Positions 1 to 29,334 of a stretch of 64,000 nucleotides of DNA are shown here, piece after piece. Location of the stretch: assembly GCA_018398815.1 (NCBI GenBank), contig CM031595.1, positions 134,660,668 through 134,724,667 on the forward strand, read 5' to 3'. The DNA comes from Conus ventricosus. Taxonomy: Eukaryota > Mollusca > Gastropoda > Neogastropoda > Conidae. Position numbers and translations under genes: made by a program. How positions within the stretch are numbered: position 1 is the first letter of the stretch; each line of letters begins with the position of its first letter. The notes below the pieces were generated by a model that worked only from the letters and a program-made list of their open reading frames with translations, did no database searches and was not told the origin of the DNA.

Positions 1-198
1 GTGGCAGCCACATCCCTATGTGATTGCGGCCAGGCTGACCAGACCCCATCCCATATTCTCCAAGACTGCCCCCTGCACGAGGACACGCGACATCAGTCCT
101 GGCCCTGGGGTGCGGACCTCAACACCCAGCTCTGGGGGACGGCAGCCGATCTTCGCCGGACGTCCGATTTTGTGGCATCCCTCGGACTTAGACCCTGA
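1..198 (+). pseudogene. LINE ORF2 C-terminal fragment
   Basis: An open frame runs from the window edge to TGA at 196-198. The Cys-x-Cys-Gly...His...Cys pattern is the known C-terminal feature of RNase H-bearing LINE polyproteins. It is partial at the left edge, so whether this copy was intact cannot be judged. Confidence 0.65.
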
Positions 199-360
199 CT
201 GCGTAGCTGTCGAACGCAAAAGAAAGAAGAAAGTGATCTTTGAATTTCTGGAAGAGATTAACAGTTTTCATCTGATCTAAGATTACATGGAATTAAGATT
301 TTTAACGCAGGTTCCGGTGTGTTTTTAGAGGGTGTGTTTTGAAGGGTTGCGTGAGTGTTC

Positions 361-361
361 G

Positions 362-416
<55 letters not shown>
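361..416. repeat. (GTT)n microsatellite
   Basis: A nearly pure trinucleotide tract inside the LINE 3' UTR. Confidence 0.95.
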
Positions 417-418
<2 letters not shown>

Positions 419-1187
419 TCTTTTTAATGACCACTGAGTTGACTTGAACGTGGTGACAACCCTGATATGGCATTCTGCGGTCAGCTGGGCTGTAAGCAAC
501 ATTACTTACTTACTTACTTACTTAACTCTCAGGACCTTCCATGTGAGCACAGGGTTGGTTGTTTTGCCACTTACGAGGGCTTTCCTTATCTGAGGTTTCT
601 TCTCAAAGATCGGTCGAAAAAGCTGGCAAGATCTCCCTGGATTTGTCTAACGGAGTTTTTTTTTTCTTTCTCCATGACTATAAGTTTTTAGGTGGCCCGT
701 ATCTGACAGGTAGTTCTTTTATAGGACATGAGGAGCTTTTTATAAGCTTAGTCTTGCAGCAGGATTACTCACACCGTCTGTGGTTGAACAGCACTACTGG
801 TCCAGCCCTTCTTTACTGCGAAGACAGCTGTCTGCAGCTACCGCTACATTGAGAGGTCACTCCCCTGTCCAGCACCTGTACTTGTCCAGCACTTGATGAG
901 GTGGCTGCCCATCACTGAACTGGAGGCGGCCTGGTGCAGGTCAGGACTCACAACTACACTACAGTTATAGTGCAGGTTTTAGAGGAGCTCATCAGTTTTC
1001 CTCTGTGCCAGTGTTGTATACAGGTCGTTTAGGTTTTGTTTTTGTGTGTGTGTGTGTGTGTTTGTGCTTCTTTGATTTAAGGTTATTATCCAACAACAAC
1101 AATGCTGCTGCTGCTACTGCTGCTGCTACTGCGCTGCAACCACTATTACTACTGCTACTTGAACGACAGAAAGACAGGTAGTGTGTG

Positions 1188-1393
<206 letters not shown>

Positions 1394-1934
1394 AACCGGT
1401 GTGATTGGGTGACTGAGGTAATGTCCTAGCAGTTTAGGTGATGGAGTGTTCCTGTAACAAGTCAAGCAGTACGTAGACAACCTAAAATACCAAGACATTC
1501 TTGGTTTGCCTGCAACATGAGTCCGCAGGTCGTGTCTGACTGTCATTAGCTTGGATCTGTAGCTTACCTGATATTCCATGAACGTGAGGTTTGACAACCT
1601 CAATTTTCTCAGCTTCGTGAGGTGAGGTTGGTATTCAGAAAATCAAGTGTGGCATTACGATCAAGAATAATAGATAAGCTGAGTCCAGACTCTCTAAAAA
1701 GGAACTGTCTGCAATGTGCAAATATTTTAAATTGTATGTGACATGTGCCACGGTAGGAAAAAATAGGGTTTTCCCTTCTTGCGCACTTTGAACTGACATT
1801 GAAAACTCACCTTTACAGGGTGCTTCCTCCTCATTGGTCAGTTTTCTTTGAACAGTAAATTGTGCTTTGTGGAAAAAAGAGATTGCCTGTCACTTCGGAG
1901 AGAGGAGAGAGGAGGAAGAGAGACGAGAGAGAGA

Positions 1935-1986
<52 letters not shown>

Positions 1987-2610
1987 AAATGCAAGAAAAA
2001 GGACAGATTAGCTAGGATGAGAAGAAGAGGACGAAGAAGTGTAAGTCCAGCTTAGAGAAAGAGTTGAACTCTCAACTACATGTAGCCTCAGATATCGATT
2101 CTAGGGGCAAGCACCCTGTACGTGGGTGGTGTTACTTGGACTTAGCCCCTCACAGCCCTTGAAATGATTAGCAATGTTTGCTGCCGAGAGAATTTTGACT
2201 TTTCAAATTTGATGTGACGACTGTCCTCGGGAAGAACGCAGTGTTTTGGTGAATAAGACTGGGGGTCTGTGAACCCAGAATGATTTATTTGTATTGGGCA
2301 AATTGGACGTTTGTGTGGCCTAAGAGGGAAACTTGTGAAATGGGTCAATGGATTGAGGTCAGTGTGACCTGGAAAGATTTTTTGCGAAGTTTAGTATATA
2401 TTGTGGATTAGCATATTGGCAGGAAAAAGAGGAAATATTAAAACCTCCTCGCGCCAAAAGAAGTAAGGCGTAGATAGAAAGGGAAAAAAAATCTTTTTAC
2501 CGTGGCAGAAAACTAAATTTGTATTATGGTGTGTTTTGTTGCAAAAGTGTATTCTGATTTGGAATCAGAAGGTTGCGTGTGCACACATAGGCACATACAC
2601 ACGCGCACAA

Positions 2611-2616
<6 letters not shown>

Positions 2617-2695
<79 letters not shown>
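2617..2695. repeat. (AG)n microsatellite
   Basis: A pure AG tract of about 79 bp preceded by AC-rich DNA; a second shorter tract lies at 2860-2894. Confidence 0.97.
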
Positions 2696-2698
<3 letters not shown>

Positions 2699-2856
2699 CG
2701 CATACGAATACGAATGATTTAATGTGTTAGGCTTTATGCCCTTTCACATAGGGTCAAAGAGGACGGGGGAAGGGGGGAGACGATGGATAACTGAACAATA
2801 CCAATATATACAATTAATCTCGAACATGCTATGTGGTAATGACATGGAAGCCATAT

Positions 2857-2897
<41 letters not shown>

Positions 2898-4155
2898 ATG
2901 TGTGTGTGTTACATACCTTCAACTTGATCGTCAGACTTCCTTATATCTATGTCAGTTCGGGGCCCAAGCCCATCTGTCTGACTATTGATGTTGGTCCTGG
3001 GCTGATGTCTCGATTTTCGCTTCTGAACCCTTACCAGAAGCCCAGAGGCCAGAGAAGTCATCTTGGAGGAACCCGTCATTTTGAGGACACATTGACCATT
3101 CTCCAGTGATTTCACATGTCAAGGCAAGCAGATTGAACAGTATACAGTTTTGTCCCCGTCACCACAAAGGACACATCTGGTGAATAACAGTCGGCAGCTT
3201 GGAAGCCTGCAGTCAGGAAGCTTGAGCAGATCAGGTTGGTTGTGTACTCTGAGGCCTTGGATAGCTGCATGTCTTCAGAGGCTTTGTCAGTGACTTCAAA
3301 GAATGTTGTTTTCACTGTGAGTTGAAGCATCAACTACCAGTTCTGTCATTGCAGGTTAATCTGGCAGAGCAGTCTACTGAAGGCAGCAACAAACTTCTTA
3401 GACAACAGAAGACTGACATGTGGAAGTTAAGACACAATCCTTCTCAACATTATTATGTGACAGTGAACGGACCTGAGAGAAATCCATGTAAAATGACGTA
3501 TCTTGTTAGTTTGAAAGGAAGGTGGTAAACATGGACGGGAAACAAAGCTGGGTAAAGGGAGACCACCCTGCTGCTGACCTCATGGTCTGTGGACAAACTG
3601 TCGGTGTAGAGATGATAGAGATAGTTGGTTTGTGTGCTGCACGCTGGGTCTGTATGACTCGACTGCAGGGAGAGGCTCCGTGATTTCTGTGGTCAAAAAC
3701 TCAACCTCTATGAAGCAACCAATTCTTCTCAAGCTTCCGTGTTTGGTTTGTTTCACCTTCCCTGGTGGACAACACTTCTGTTTCATCCATAATGGCTTTT
3801 ACAGGGGGCATGTGGTGTCCATAAGCAAGAACTGCACTGCTTTATTGTTGTTTTCAGGATGACCTCAATTAACAAATGATAATAGCACAACCCTTTTGTG
3901 TGCCAACCGTGACTCCTGCGGACTGCAGTATATTGCTTTGTGGAAAACATCGCTGAGAAGCCATGGGAATACGTTTTGGCAGTTTGAATATTTTTTTCGG
4001 ACGTTAGTTTCAAAGGAGATGGCTGCAGGCAGAAATTGAAACAAATTTGTGAAATAACTTTAGTGAGTCCGACAAACAACAGTAACAAACAAATTACAAT
4101 ACAAAACACGACGCGTTGGGACCTCCTACGGCGTCTCAAGCAAATTAAACAACAT

Positions 4156-4326
4156 TCAGGACAATGAAAACGAAGAACGAGCAATCACGTATCTTGTCAT
4201 ATTCGGCACAAGATGGACGCACAGCGTTGTACTATTAATTATTCATTTATTGAGGTCATTCAATGCCCATCTTGCGTCGAAAAAAGGAGATAAATGATTG
4301 CTCGTTCTTCGTTTTCACTGTCCTGA
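4156..4326. repeat. Inverted repeat with 32-bp arms
   Basis: 4156-4187 and 4295-4326 are reverse complements at 31 of 32 positions, with a 107-bp spacer. The outer part of the left arm (4146-4181) recurs exactly, in the other orientation, at 36284-36319. This suggests ends of a small DNA transposon family. Confidence 0.8.
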
Positions 4327-4616
4327 AACTAAAAGGTCGAAACGCGCCGTGTTTTGTCTAGTAATTTGTCCCTTCGTCTGGCGGACTGACTGACAATTGT
4401 TTTGAAAATTTCTTTTGGACGTAATACATTCCGAGCGCCTTTAAAATCTTGTGTGGATCTGATCTACATGCGTTCGCCAAACTGGCTCCCTGCCTTTACC
4501 CTCTGGAGTGGTTCACAAATCTCAGTGGCGTATTCCATACATCGAAACAGCTCGAAGATGCTCCTTTCTAGACTTATTTTCTGTGACCTCTCTGGTCAGT
4601 CTCGATCACGCTGCCA

Positions 4617-4618
<2 letters not shown>

Positions 4619-4658
<40 letters not shown>
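4619..4658. repeat. (AC)n microsatellite
   Basis: A pure dinucleotide tract of about 40 bp. Confidence 0.95.
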
Positions 4659-4659
<1 letters not shown>

Positions 4660-4805
4660 ACCCACTTCCTCTCGACATTCAGAGGTGATAATAGTATGAA
4701 CTGACTAATGTCATTAGGGTTCTACTCTTTGGAAATGTACATAAAAGGTCCCCTGTACTGGTCAGGCAAGCAGCTATTCCGATGAACCCAAAGGCAACCC
4801 TTACC

Positions 4806-5400
4806 AGCTTCGGTTTGCCTGTCTTCATTGGAGGAAGAAATATTCAAGGCAGAGGACTAGGAAGTCTATTCGGAGGCAGTGGTTGAAGCTTGAACCCTCT
4901 TCTAAATAGTGGTGGTAAAGCTCTTCTGAAAGAAGGGAGCACGGACAGGAATGCAGGTGGCTCAGGGTGTGCTATCAGGACGAAGTATCAAATCAGCCAG
5001 GAAGCAGAAAGGAAAGCGGTTCTTTGATCAAGCTGTGAGTCAGGTGACTGGGAGAGTAGCCCCACCGGGTCAACCCACCAGAAAGCGTATGAAATCTTCC
5101 ACCTCACAGAGGAACCCGTCAGAAGACCAACAGGAAGCGACGTCTGCCAGCAGGCATTTTTGGCTAAGCCAGGGCCTTGTTCACCTCAAGTCTTGTGAAA
5201 GTGTACATACTGGACTGGATGTGTTTTCTGTCCCTCCCACACAAACCGCTGCGGAAGAGGGTGCCTTTGTGGAGTTCCATCTACTGGCCTCAGTAGTATT
5301 TCACGTAGGAATCAACCCTACTGGGGATCGGGATGGTGACGTCATAGGAAGTGACATCCGCGGAAATGACATCATACGGGAAGTGACCACCCAAAAATGA
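4806..5400 (+). pseudogene. F54H12.2-like virus-type protein, broken
   Basis: A first block near 4806-4880 has the motif GLPVFIGG followed by GRGLGS, typical of the small basic membrane-active proteins of these elements. It is separated by at least one frame change from an open frame at 4951-5400. That frame has VLSGRSIKSA near its start and LDVFSVPPTQT near 5215-5250, the signature of the F54H12.2-like family. The latter should continue for several hundred residues but instead runs into a tandem array at 5336. The remnant is broken and not functional. Confidence 0.5.
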
Positions 5401-5560
5401 CGTGATACGGGAAGTTACATAATCCGGAAATGAATCATCCCGGAAGTGCCAAAGGGAGTGACATCACAGGATATAACGTCAAAGGAAGTAACATCACTCG
5501 GAAATGGCGTCATCATTCGGAATGAATCATCCCGGAAGCGTCATCACCCGGGGGTACAAT
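5336..5560. repeat. Degenerate short tandem array with GGAA and TGACGTCA motifs
   Basis: About 13-15 units of 12-19 bp, most starting GGAAGTGACATCA or a variant. CCGGAAGTG (ETS-like) and TGACGTCA or TGACATCA (CRE/ATF-like) recur many times. Confidence 0.7.
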
Positions 5561-5919
5561 CTCATCCAACGTGTCGTGATCTTAAAGCGGAAATCGTGCG
5601 TGAAACAGCCCGGACCTTTTTTTTCTACGCAATTTTTGTATTGTTTTGTAAGGGGCAGTCACCTCTGAGTCACCAAATCAGTCGACCGTGAGGGAACTCC
5701 CCCGTTCAGGATGGATGTTCGCTGGACATATTCTTCCGTAAGACTGGGTCCTACTGGCTCAGGGAAAATTCATTTTGTGAAACGTTTTTTTTTTTTTTTT
5801 TTTTACTGTATCAGAAATTATGGTACCGATACCCGAAGAAATAATACAGTGTTTTGGAGAATGGCAACCTTCATATAACGAGCTGACGGGGTGATCTTTA
5901 CGGAAATGTTACCAGGTGG

Positions 5920-6183
5920 TCAGATAATTTCTCCAGATATCCACCGTCTTGTTAACGAGAACTTGCGGATCCCTTCAAAAACAAAACAGACTGGTTCTTC
6001 AGCTGCAGGAATATTGGAACACATGCTCACTGAGAAAGGAACGTGTTTTTTCAAATACACGGTCTTGTCGTCCATCGTTTTGGGCTGAGGAAGATCATGG
6101 GCATCAAAATAGACTTCACAATCAAACTTGGCCCGGTAAGGAAAAACATAACCAATGTCCACAACAATGCCATTCTGCTCCAA
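5920..6183 (-). pseudogene. Family B DNA polymerase exonuclease-region fragment
   Basis: An 88-codon frame has FDCEVYFDA followed by KKHVPFSVSMCSNIP and EPVCFV. This resembles the proofreading exonuclease entry region of protein-primed family B polymerases in Polinton-like elements. No polymerase motifs (for example DTD) are found nearby, so it is a small relic. The assignment is from family memory and needs a profile search. Confidence 0.45.
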
Positions 6184-6203
6184 TATTTCCAGAGGGGACC
6201 TAG

Positions 6204-6840
6204 CCTCTTTTTCTGAATGTCATACAATTGTTGAATGTTGAAAGGATCCTCGTAGACTTGTATTTACATGTGTGGGTTGTTCAATGTTTTTCCACACTTG
6301 AAAATTGTGGAGTTGCAGTGTTAGGTGTTAATGTCTTTCTATACATCAACTATTGCATCAAAGCCTTTCCGTTTTTGGTCCACATGACACTTAGACCCTG
6401 ATAGTGTCCATCTTTTCGTGTTACTATCAAAGCCAGACACTGACATTAGATCTTTTGCACAAAAAAGGTATAATCCAACAAGTTTGTCGGACAAATTCTC
6501 TGCCTCTCATTCGAGCAACACGATAACTGTTTTAAGCAATAAGTAAGTGCAAACACATGCAGATAAAAGCCTTCCCTTGCAGGTATTACATGTCATGTGT
6601 TTACCTGTTGTGGGCGTCTACCTTACCTTGACCAGTCCAAGACCATCCTACGGTCTGTTGTGGACGATGGAAGTCCTGTGTGGATAAGTAATATAAGTAA
6701 TGTGAAAGAATGAACTGATGACAACACCTCTGTTTTGTTGTGTATGAACGAGGGTGGGAAGAGTGGTGATCCCTGACTACCTGAAGCATTCTCCGCAGCA
6801 TTCCTTCAACCTCTTGTCATGGGACAATATGTAAATAAAT
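6204..6840. other. No recognisable gene
   Basis: AT-rich DNA without credible exons or obvious repeats. Confidence 0.4.
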
Positions 6841-7335
6841 ATCAGACACTCAGGAAAATGCAGACCTCTGCCAAAGTAGAATGGCTTCTGGATCCATTAG
6901 ACACTCAAGGGATTCTAGACCTCTGCCACAGTCGAATGGCTCCTGGATCCATTAGACACTCAGGAGAATGTAGACCTCTGCCACAGTAGAATGGCTTCTG
7001 GACCCATTAGACACTCAGGAGAATGTAGACCTCTGCCACAGTAGAATGGCTTCTGGATCCATTAGACACTCAAGAGAATGTAGTACTCTGCCACAGTAGA
7101 ATGGCTTCTGGATCCATTAGACACTCAAGAGAATGTAGACCTCTGCCACAGTAGAATGGCCTCTGAATCCATTAGACACTCAGGAGAATGTAGACCTCTG
7201 CCACAGTAGAATGACTTCTGAATCCATTAGACACTAAGGAGAATGTAGACCTCTCCCACAGTAGAATGGCTCCTGGATCCATTAGACACTAAGGAGAATG
7301 TAGACCTCTGCCACAGTAAAATGGCTCCTGGATCC
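6841..7335. repeat. 55-bp minisatellite, nine copies
   Basis: Nine head-to-tail copies of a 55-bp unit beginning ATTAGACACTCAGGAGAATG, with starts near 6841, 6896, 6951, 7006, 7061, 7116, 7171, 7226 and 7281. Copies differ by a few substitutions. Confidence 0.95.
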
Positions 7336-7640
7336 AGCTGTTGATGTGGATCTAAACCAAATTCAATGGATTAATCCTTGGGCCACATTCCATCCTTCCA
7401 CCATGTCTCACTAAAATTGGTTTTGTACTTTTGCGGCATCCTGCTAAACAGATCAACCTTTAGGTCCGGATCCACACCAAAATTGGGGGGTTCACTGAGA
7501 TTCACCCTTTTGCCTCATCCACTTTTCCACCCATTTTGTTAAAATAAGATCAGTAGTTTGGGGGTAATCTTGCTGACAGACAAGCTATCTAAAGGATGCA
7601 GGGTGGAAACAAATCTCCATGGGGGAGGTAATAAATTCAC
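7336..7640 (+). repeat. Probable dispersed repeat 3' end
   Basis: Sequence with GTAATCTTGCTGACAGACAA near 7566 and a terminal GGGGGAGGTAATAAA near 7621. It resembles widespread animal repeats that end in GGCGGAGGTAAT. The class is uncertain. Confidence 0.35.
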
Positions 7641-7932
7641 TGTGCTGATCATGTTTTGCACAAATTTAATCTAAGGTGTCCAAGATGTTGGCAGATCACT
7701 GGTGTTGAACTCTTCCTGTTGCATAAGTTTTCTTCTTTTCTGTTCATCAAAATGAATATTCAATGTATTTGCACTACACTTTCAAAGTTTGAGTCAAGTA
7801 AGAATGAGAATATGGGCTATCTGTGACCCAAGGAGAAGTTTCATATCGAATAAAACACATTTGTCATTGTCTTGATGTAAAAACACCAATGCAGTGAAGT
7901 AAGACACATGCATGTGCATACGCATGCATGTG

Positions 7933-7935
<3 letters not shown>

Positions 7936-7991
<56 letters not shown>
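7936..7991. repeat. (AC)n microsatellite
   Basis: A pure tract of about 56 bp preceded by a CATGTG-rich stretch. Confidence 0.96.
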
Positions 7992-7993
<2 letters not shown>

Positions 7994-8018
7994 AAGAGCA
8001 AACCAAAAAGAAAAGATA

Positions 8019-9865
8019 TTTATTGGATTTGTCTTTATGCCAATAGTGCTAAAGCAAACAATCAGATTTCAATGATCAGAATACAGATGGAAATGGGCAG
8101 AACATACTGAAAAAAATCACATTGAAACAAACAAAACACAAACCAAAAGACCAACACGTTTGACATGAAAAATCACACTTACATGCTTATAATACTTTGA
8201 AAATATCTGTCACCACTTAACATATCGCTATAAATGCTGTCATTGTGTATAAAAGTTCATGCATTTATGATCTACATGCGTGCAGCCAACATTCCTTTTT
8301 AAACAGGTTATCCAGCAATACACAGTTTCGTTTAGCATAATCAAAATGCTTCAAAACTATTTTCCACTGGATGTGTGAGACAAAAACCGATGGTTGCCAT
8401 CTGTGTATAGTGTAAGTACCAGCTGTGTTTTTGCTGTTTGGTTGTGCATTTAAAGTCATGTTGCTTATTGTGCAGCTGACACCATTGCACACACATCAAG
8501 TCCACTGTGCTGTATGAATACAAGCTATACACATTTCCTTTGGCAAAAGTGCCTTTTGGCATGCCCATTATACAAACTAATATGTTTATATAAAAAAACA
8601 AAGAGTTAATCTCATTTCTCTTTCATATGCTGACCAACTTGTTTTAATGCTGAACAACAGTCTGTTTTAATGCCTTTTTGTTCAAATCACCCAAGAAAAT
8701 GCTTTTGAGGTTTATTGGAACATGAGAAACAAGAGACTTTCCAAATAACAAAACCCATCAACATTTACAGCACATTGGCCATTCACTCCCTATTTCCTCC
8801 TCTTTTCTGTTTCATTTGTCATCATACAACTCTTAATGCACAATTATTCTTTTCCTTAAAAAGCAAACTAACGAACAGATATGCAGTCAAAACAAACTAT
8901 CTTGTCACAGTTGTTTCTCTGGATTGATTAACCTGCATTCTTTGCTTTGCAAGATCTACAGAAATGAAAGCTTTTTCTTTTGTTTCATCCTACTTCTCAT
9001 GCCCTTTTCACGCACCTCTTGCCCTCATCATTTTTTGCAACTCTTTAAAATACAGAATAGACAGCCATAGTAATTCCCTGCACAATACAGGTGTCACTAT
9101 AAATTTCAGTACCAGTATTAACAACCATAGCATACAAAAAGATGAACAGAATGTCATCTGATTTTGAATTAGAAACAACCCCACAAAAAGTCATTTATGT
9201 GTATAGACAAAACATTCAAGGAGCATCTTCATTTTCAATGTGTATGTTCAGCTGCAGTTTTTAAAGAATAGTTCTTAATATGACTATTAATACAAAGTCT
9301 TTCCACAGTAGAAGTGAAAAGATAAAAAAAAATCTCAAAAAGGAAGTCTAGATCAGTCGCATTATTTTCCATTATGGAATAAAAGTCTTCTACAAGTCCT
9401 CAAGTTATAAATATCAAACAAACAGGTTTAAAAGTCTCAATGTTCATTAGCTCTGTCCTCTGTATTGTACTCCTCAATGAAAACAAAATCTGTGAAACAG
9501 TGACAGAAAATAAAAGAAAAGAAATTATGCTGCAGGTTTCTTTTTACTCTACAAAACCATTCTTAACTTATCAACAGAGAAAAGATCTCTCTATACCGTT
9601 TCTTTCACCTTCAACAAGGGTTACTTCAGAATCCATAAATCATGTTATCAAAGCCAATTTATTAGAGTATCAAATTCCATTGCCACTTCACAATCAGGAA
9701 ATAAAAATAATATACTGACCCAAGAATATTCAAACACTGAAACTGCAGCCACTGATTTGTTTCTTCAAGTATTAGGTATTTCCTGACACATTATTTCATT
9801 CTGAAAATTAAGCAAATTTGAATTCAATACTTCAAAGAAAAGCAGACAAGAGTAAGCTGTCTTGC
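8019..9865 (-). other. Probable 3' UTR and flank of the EF-hand gene
   Basis: This AT-rich stretch follows the stop codon and has no credible coding frame. AATAAA on the minus strand occurs about 200 nt after the stop (9660-9665) and again at 8019-8024, just before a long CA tract. Either could end the transcript. Confidence 0.4.
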
Positions 9866-27205
<17,340 letters not shown>

Positions 27206-28389
27206 CCTGGGTCTTTCTTTTGTAAGTTGTCACTCTAGAACAGAAGATGTAATGTCATAATAAAGAATGCACAACTAATGAACAACAAGAATATACACAC
27301 CTCTATGCAGTGACATCATCTTTACCTAGCAAAACACTGAGAGATGAAGTTCAACAACAATAACAATAATAATAAATAGTATTTTCAAAGCATAGTGCAC
27401 AAAGCACTATGTAGTCACCATCATTCCAATTCATGCACACATTAAAACCGCTCCTTTCTAACCCTTCCCTGCCAATGATACTCTTCCCAATTTCCACCCC
27501 AACCTCAACTTCAGCCCTCCTGCCCATCCCTCACTTTTCTAAACTCTTTCCCCCTTCCAAAATGAAATGCTGCCTAGACCTAGACTGAATGGCAGTGAAC
27601 TCCGAATATGTTGTACAGAGAAATAAAAACTGCCTCCTCTTGTAATTTTCATTGTCCATCTTGAAAATCTTCAGAGATTCACAATGAAGAACAAAGCAAT
27701 TGAGAAAAGTGGTATACCTTCAACCAGGTGGACAAATACACCAGGAGCTAGTCATTGATGTGGCGATAACAAAAAACTTCAGTCTAATTCTGGCACTGAA
27801 ATTTCACAGGGAGCGAGTGAAGTTCTTTTCAGAGTGGCGACATGCGTTCTCAGTTCTTGTTGTTCAAGATGAGTCTTGCAGCTTCATTTTCAAATTATTG
27901 CAAATGATTAATCCATTCAGCAGGAAGAACTATAATCTAGCCTGAATATTATTAAATGATGATGATGTGCACCGCTGCATTACTACAAGACAAACATGAT
28001 TGAGTAAGTGCAATGTGCCTGAGCAACAAACAAACAAAAGAAACAAACAAAAGAAGAAGTAGGACAGGTGATAATAATGTGTTCTCACATCAATGGACTT
28101 TGATTTTTGCTTTTATGGATGTTTTAAATGTATCTTTTATAAAAGAAAAAAGAGAGAGAAAAAGGAGAAGACATAACAGCAAAAGTGACAGAAATTATTC
28201 AGTGGAGAAATTAAGAATCTTCTGAGTATTCTCTCTTTTAGCATTCACACCTCAGCTGATTAAATGGATACTGGAGAATATTTTCCATCCTGATCAATAC
28301 TTTAATGTTTTTACACTGTGATATGTATATATAAATGTGTCTGTGTGGCGTGTGTGCATACGCACATGTATGCAGCACACGCGCGCACG

Positions 28390-28570
28390 CGTGTGTGTGT
28401 ATGTGTGTGTGTGTGGTATTTGTGTACACATGTGCTTGATTATGCATGTGTGTAAGTGTATGCATGTATGTTTGTATCTGCATGCCTGTGTGTCGGTGCA
28501 TGTATGCATACATGTATATCAGCTTGTATGGGGAGTGTGTGTGTGATATGTGTAAATGAGACTGAGAGTG

Positions 28571-28640
<70 letters not shown>
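28390..28640. repeat. GT-rich DNA ending in a (TG)n tract
   Basis: Alternating purine-pyrimidine DNA including GCGCGCACGCG at about 28380, then (GTG)-rich DNA and a pure TG tract at 28574-28640, within the first intron. Confidence 0.93.
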
Positions 28641-28643
<3 letters not shown>

Positions 28644-29034
28644 ATAACATTCACTTGCACAGTGCTGTTCAAAAAATTGAGGAATAGACAAGCAGACAAT
28701 AGAAATCCACTAGTCTGAAAATTCATGCAAACAGGAATATGAGAAGAAACCTACTAAAAAATGCTGAACGAGAACGACAATAAACGAGATCCTTCACTGC
28801 ATGTTTTCATAAGCAGTTTCTACACTAGCACTTGATATTACTGACTTTAAATTTCAATTTGTTTTTCTACAACGGGCTCTTCTGAATCGTACCACTCTGA
28901 ATCATGTTCATACACTTCAGAAAGTTGAAGAGAACTGATCGAGTAAAGCATTAGTTACCATAGCAAATGCCAATTAAGATACCAGTTCATGACAGCAGGA
29001 TCCAGAACATATATCACGAATGTTATAGTCTTAC

Positions 29035-29160
29035 CTTCGCTGTTATGGCGAGGGTGTCCGTCAAAACAGAAGCTGAAAAGCAATATCTCGCCGCTGCTTC
29101 TCCAACTTCCACCTTCAGCGGCAGTACGATGTTGAAATGTTGCTTGGATACTGCGCATGA
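29035..29160 (-). other. Untranslated exon 1 and likely start region of the EF-hand gene
   Basis: A strong donor, GCGAAG followed by GTAAGA, ends an exon at 29035 on the minus strand. It would splice to the acceptor TTCTAG at 27237-27235, giving a 5' UTR with no ATG before the start at 27205. The upstream end is uncertain; I place the start of transcription near 29100-29160 only because promoter-like motifs begin there. Confidence 0.5.
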
Positions 29161-29163
29161 GCA
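29139..29163. promoter_or_regulatory. NRF1-like and X-box-like motifs upstream of the EF-hand gene
   Basis: TGCGCATGAGCA at 29152-29163 differs by one base from the NRF1 palindrome TGCGCATGCGCA. Directly beside it, GTTGCTTGGATAC at 29139-29151 fits the RFX X-box pattern RYYNYY-N1-RRNRAC with one mismatch. Both lie about 105-130 bp upstream of the first donor. The motif matches are seen in the sequence; function is inferred. Confidence 0.35.
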
Positions 29164-29334
29164 CATCTACTTCCTGTTTTTGTGGCCTGCTGAGAGATGG
29201 TTGTCTTTCTTTGACGCACTTGCCGCTAATGAGGACCCAGTTATTATTTTCGGACTTTTAGTTTCGTTTCTGTGATCGATTTGTTTCAAGCGTACACAAC
29301 ACGTGAAAAATTATTAGTATTAAATAATTACTAG

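Larger units (their letters stand above)
1..525 (+). mobile_element. 3' end of a LINE (I/Jockey-like) with microsatellite tail
   Basis: The window opens inside the C-terminal end of a non-LTR reverse transcriptase (1-198): C-D-C-G, then DQTPSHILQDCP, a zinc-knuckle-like tail, and a final helix of the type DLRRTSDFVASLGL, then a stop at 196. The 3' UTR holds (GTT)n at 361-416 and a conserved terminal block at 450-504, and ends in ACTT repeats at about 505-524. The 5' part lies outside the window. Confidence 0.7.
4776..6203. mobile_element. Polinton/adintovirus-like relic
   Basis: Two decayed coding blocks lie close together on opposite strands. On the plus strand (about 4800-5340) is a protein like the invertebrate F54H12.2-like family. 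On the minus strand (5920-6183) is a fragment like the exonuclease end of a family B DNA polymerase. These two gene types occur together in self-replicating DNA transposons and virus-like elements of invertebrates. No terminal repeats were found, and most of the element is gone. Confidence 0.5.

Noticed and set aside
3783..4184. 133-codon minus-strand frame with hydrophobic segment
   Set aside because: It overlaps the dispersed inverted-repeat family and shows no recognisable domain or splice context.
28238..28726. 162-codon minus-strand frame rich in His-Thr
   Set aside because: Encoded by GT-rich repeat DNA in the first intron of the EF-hand gene.
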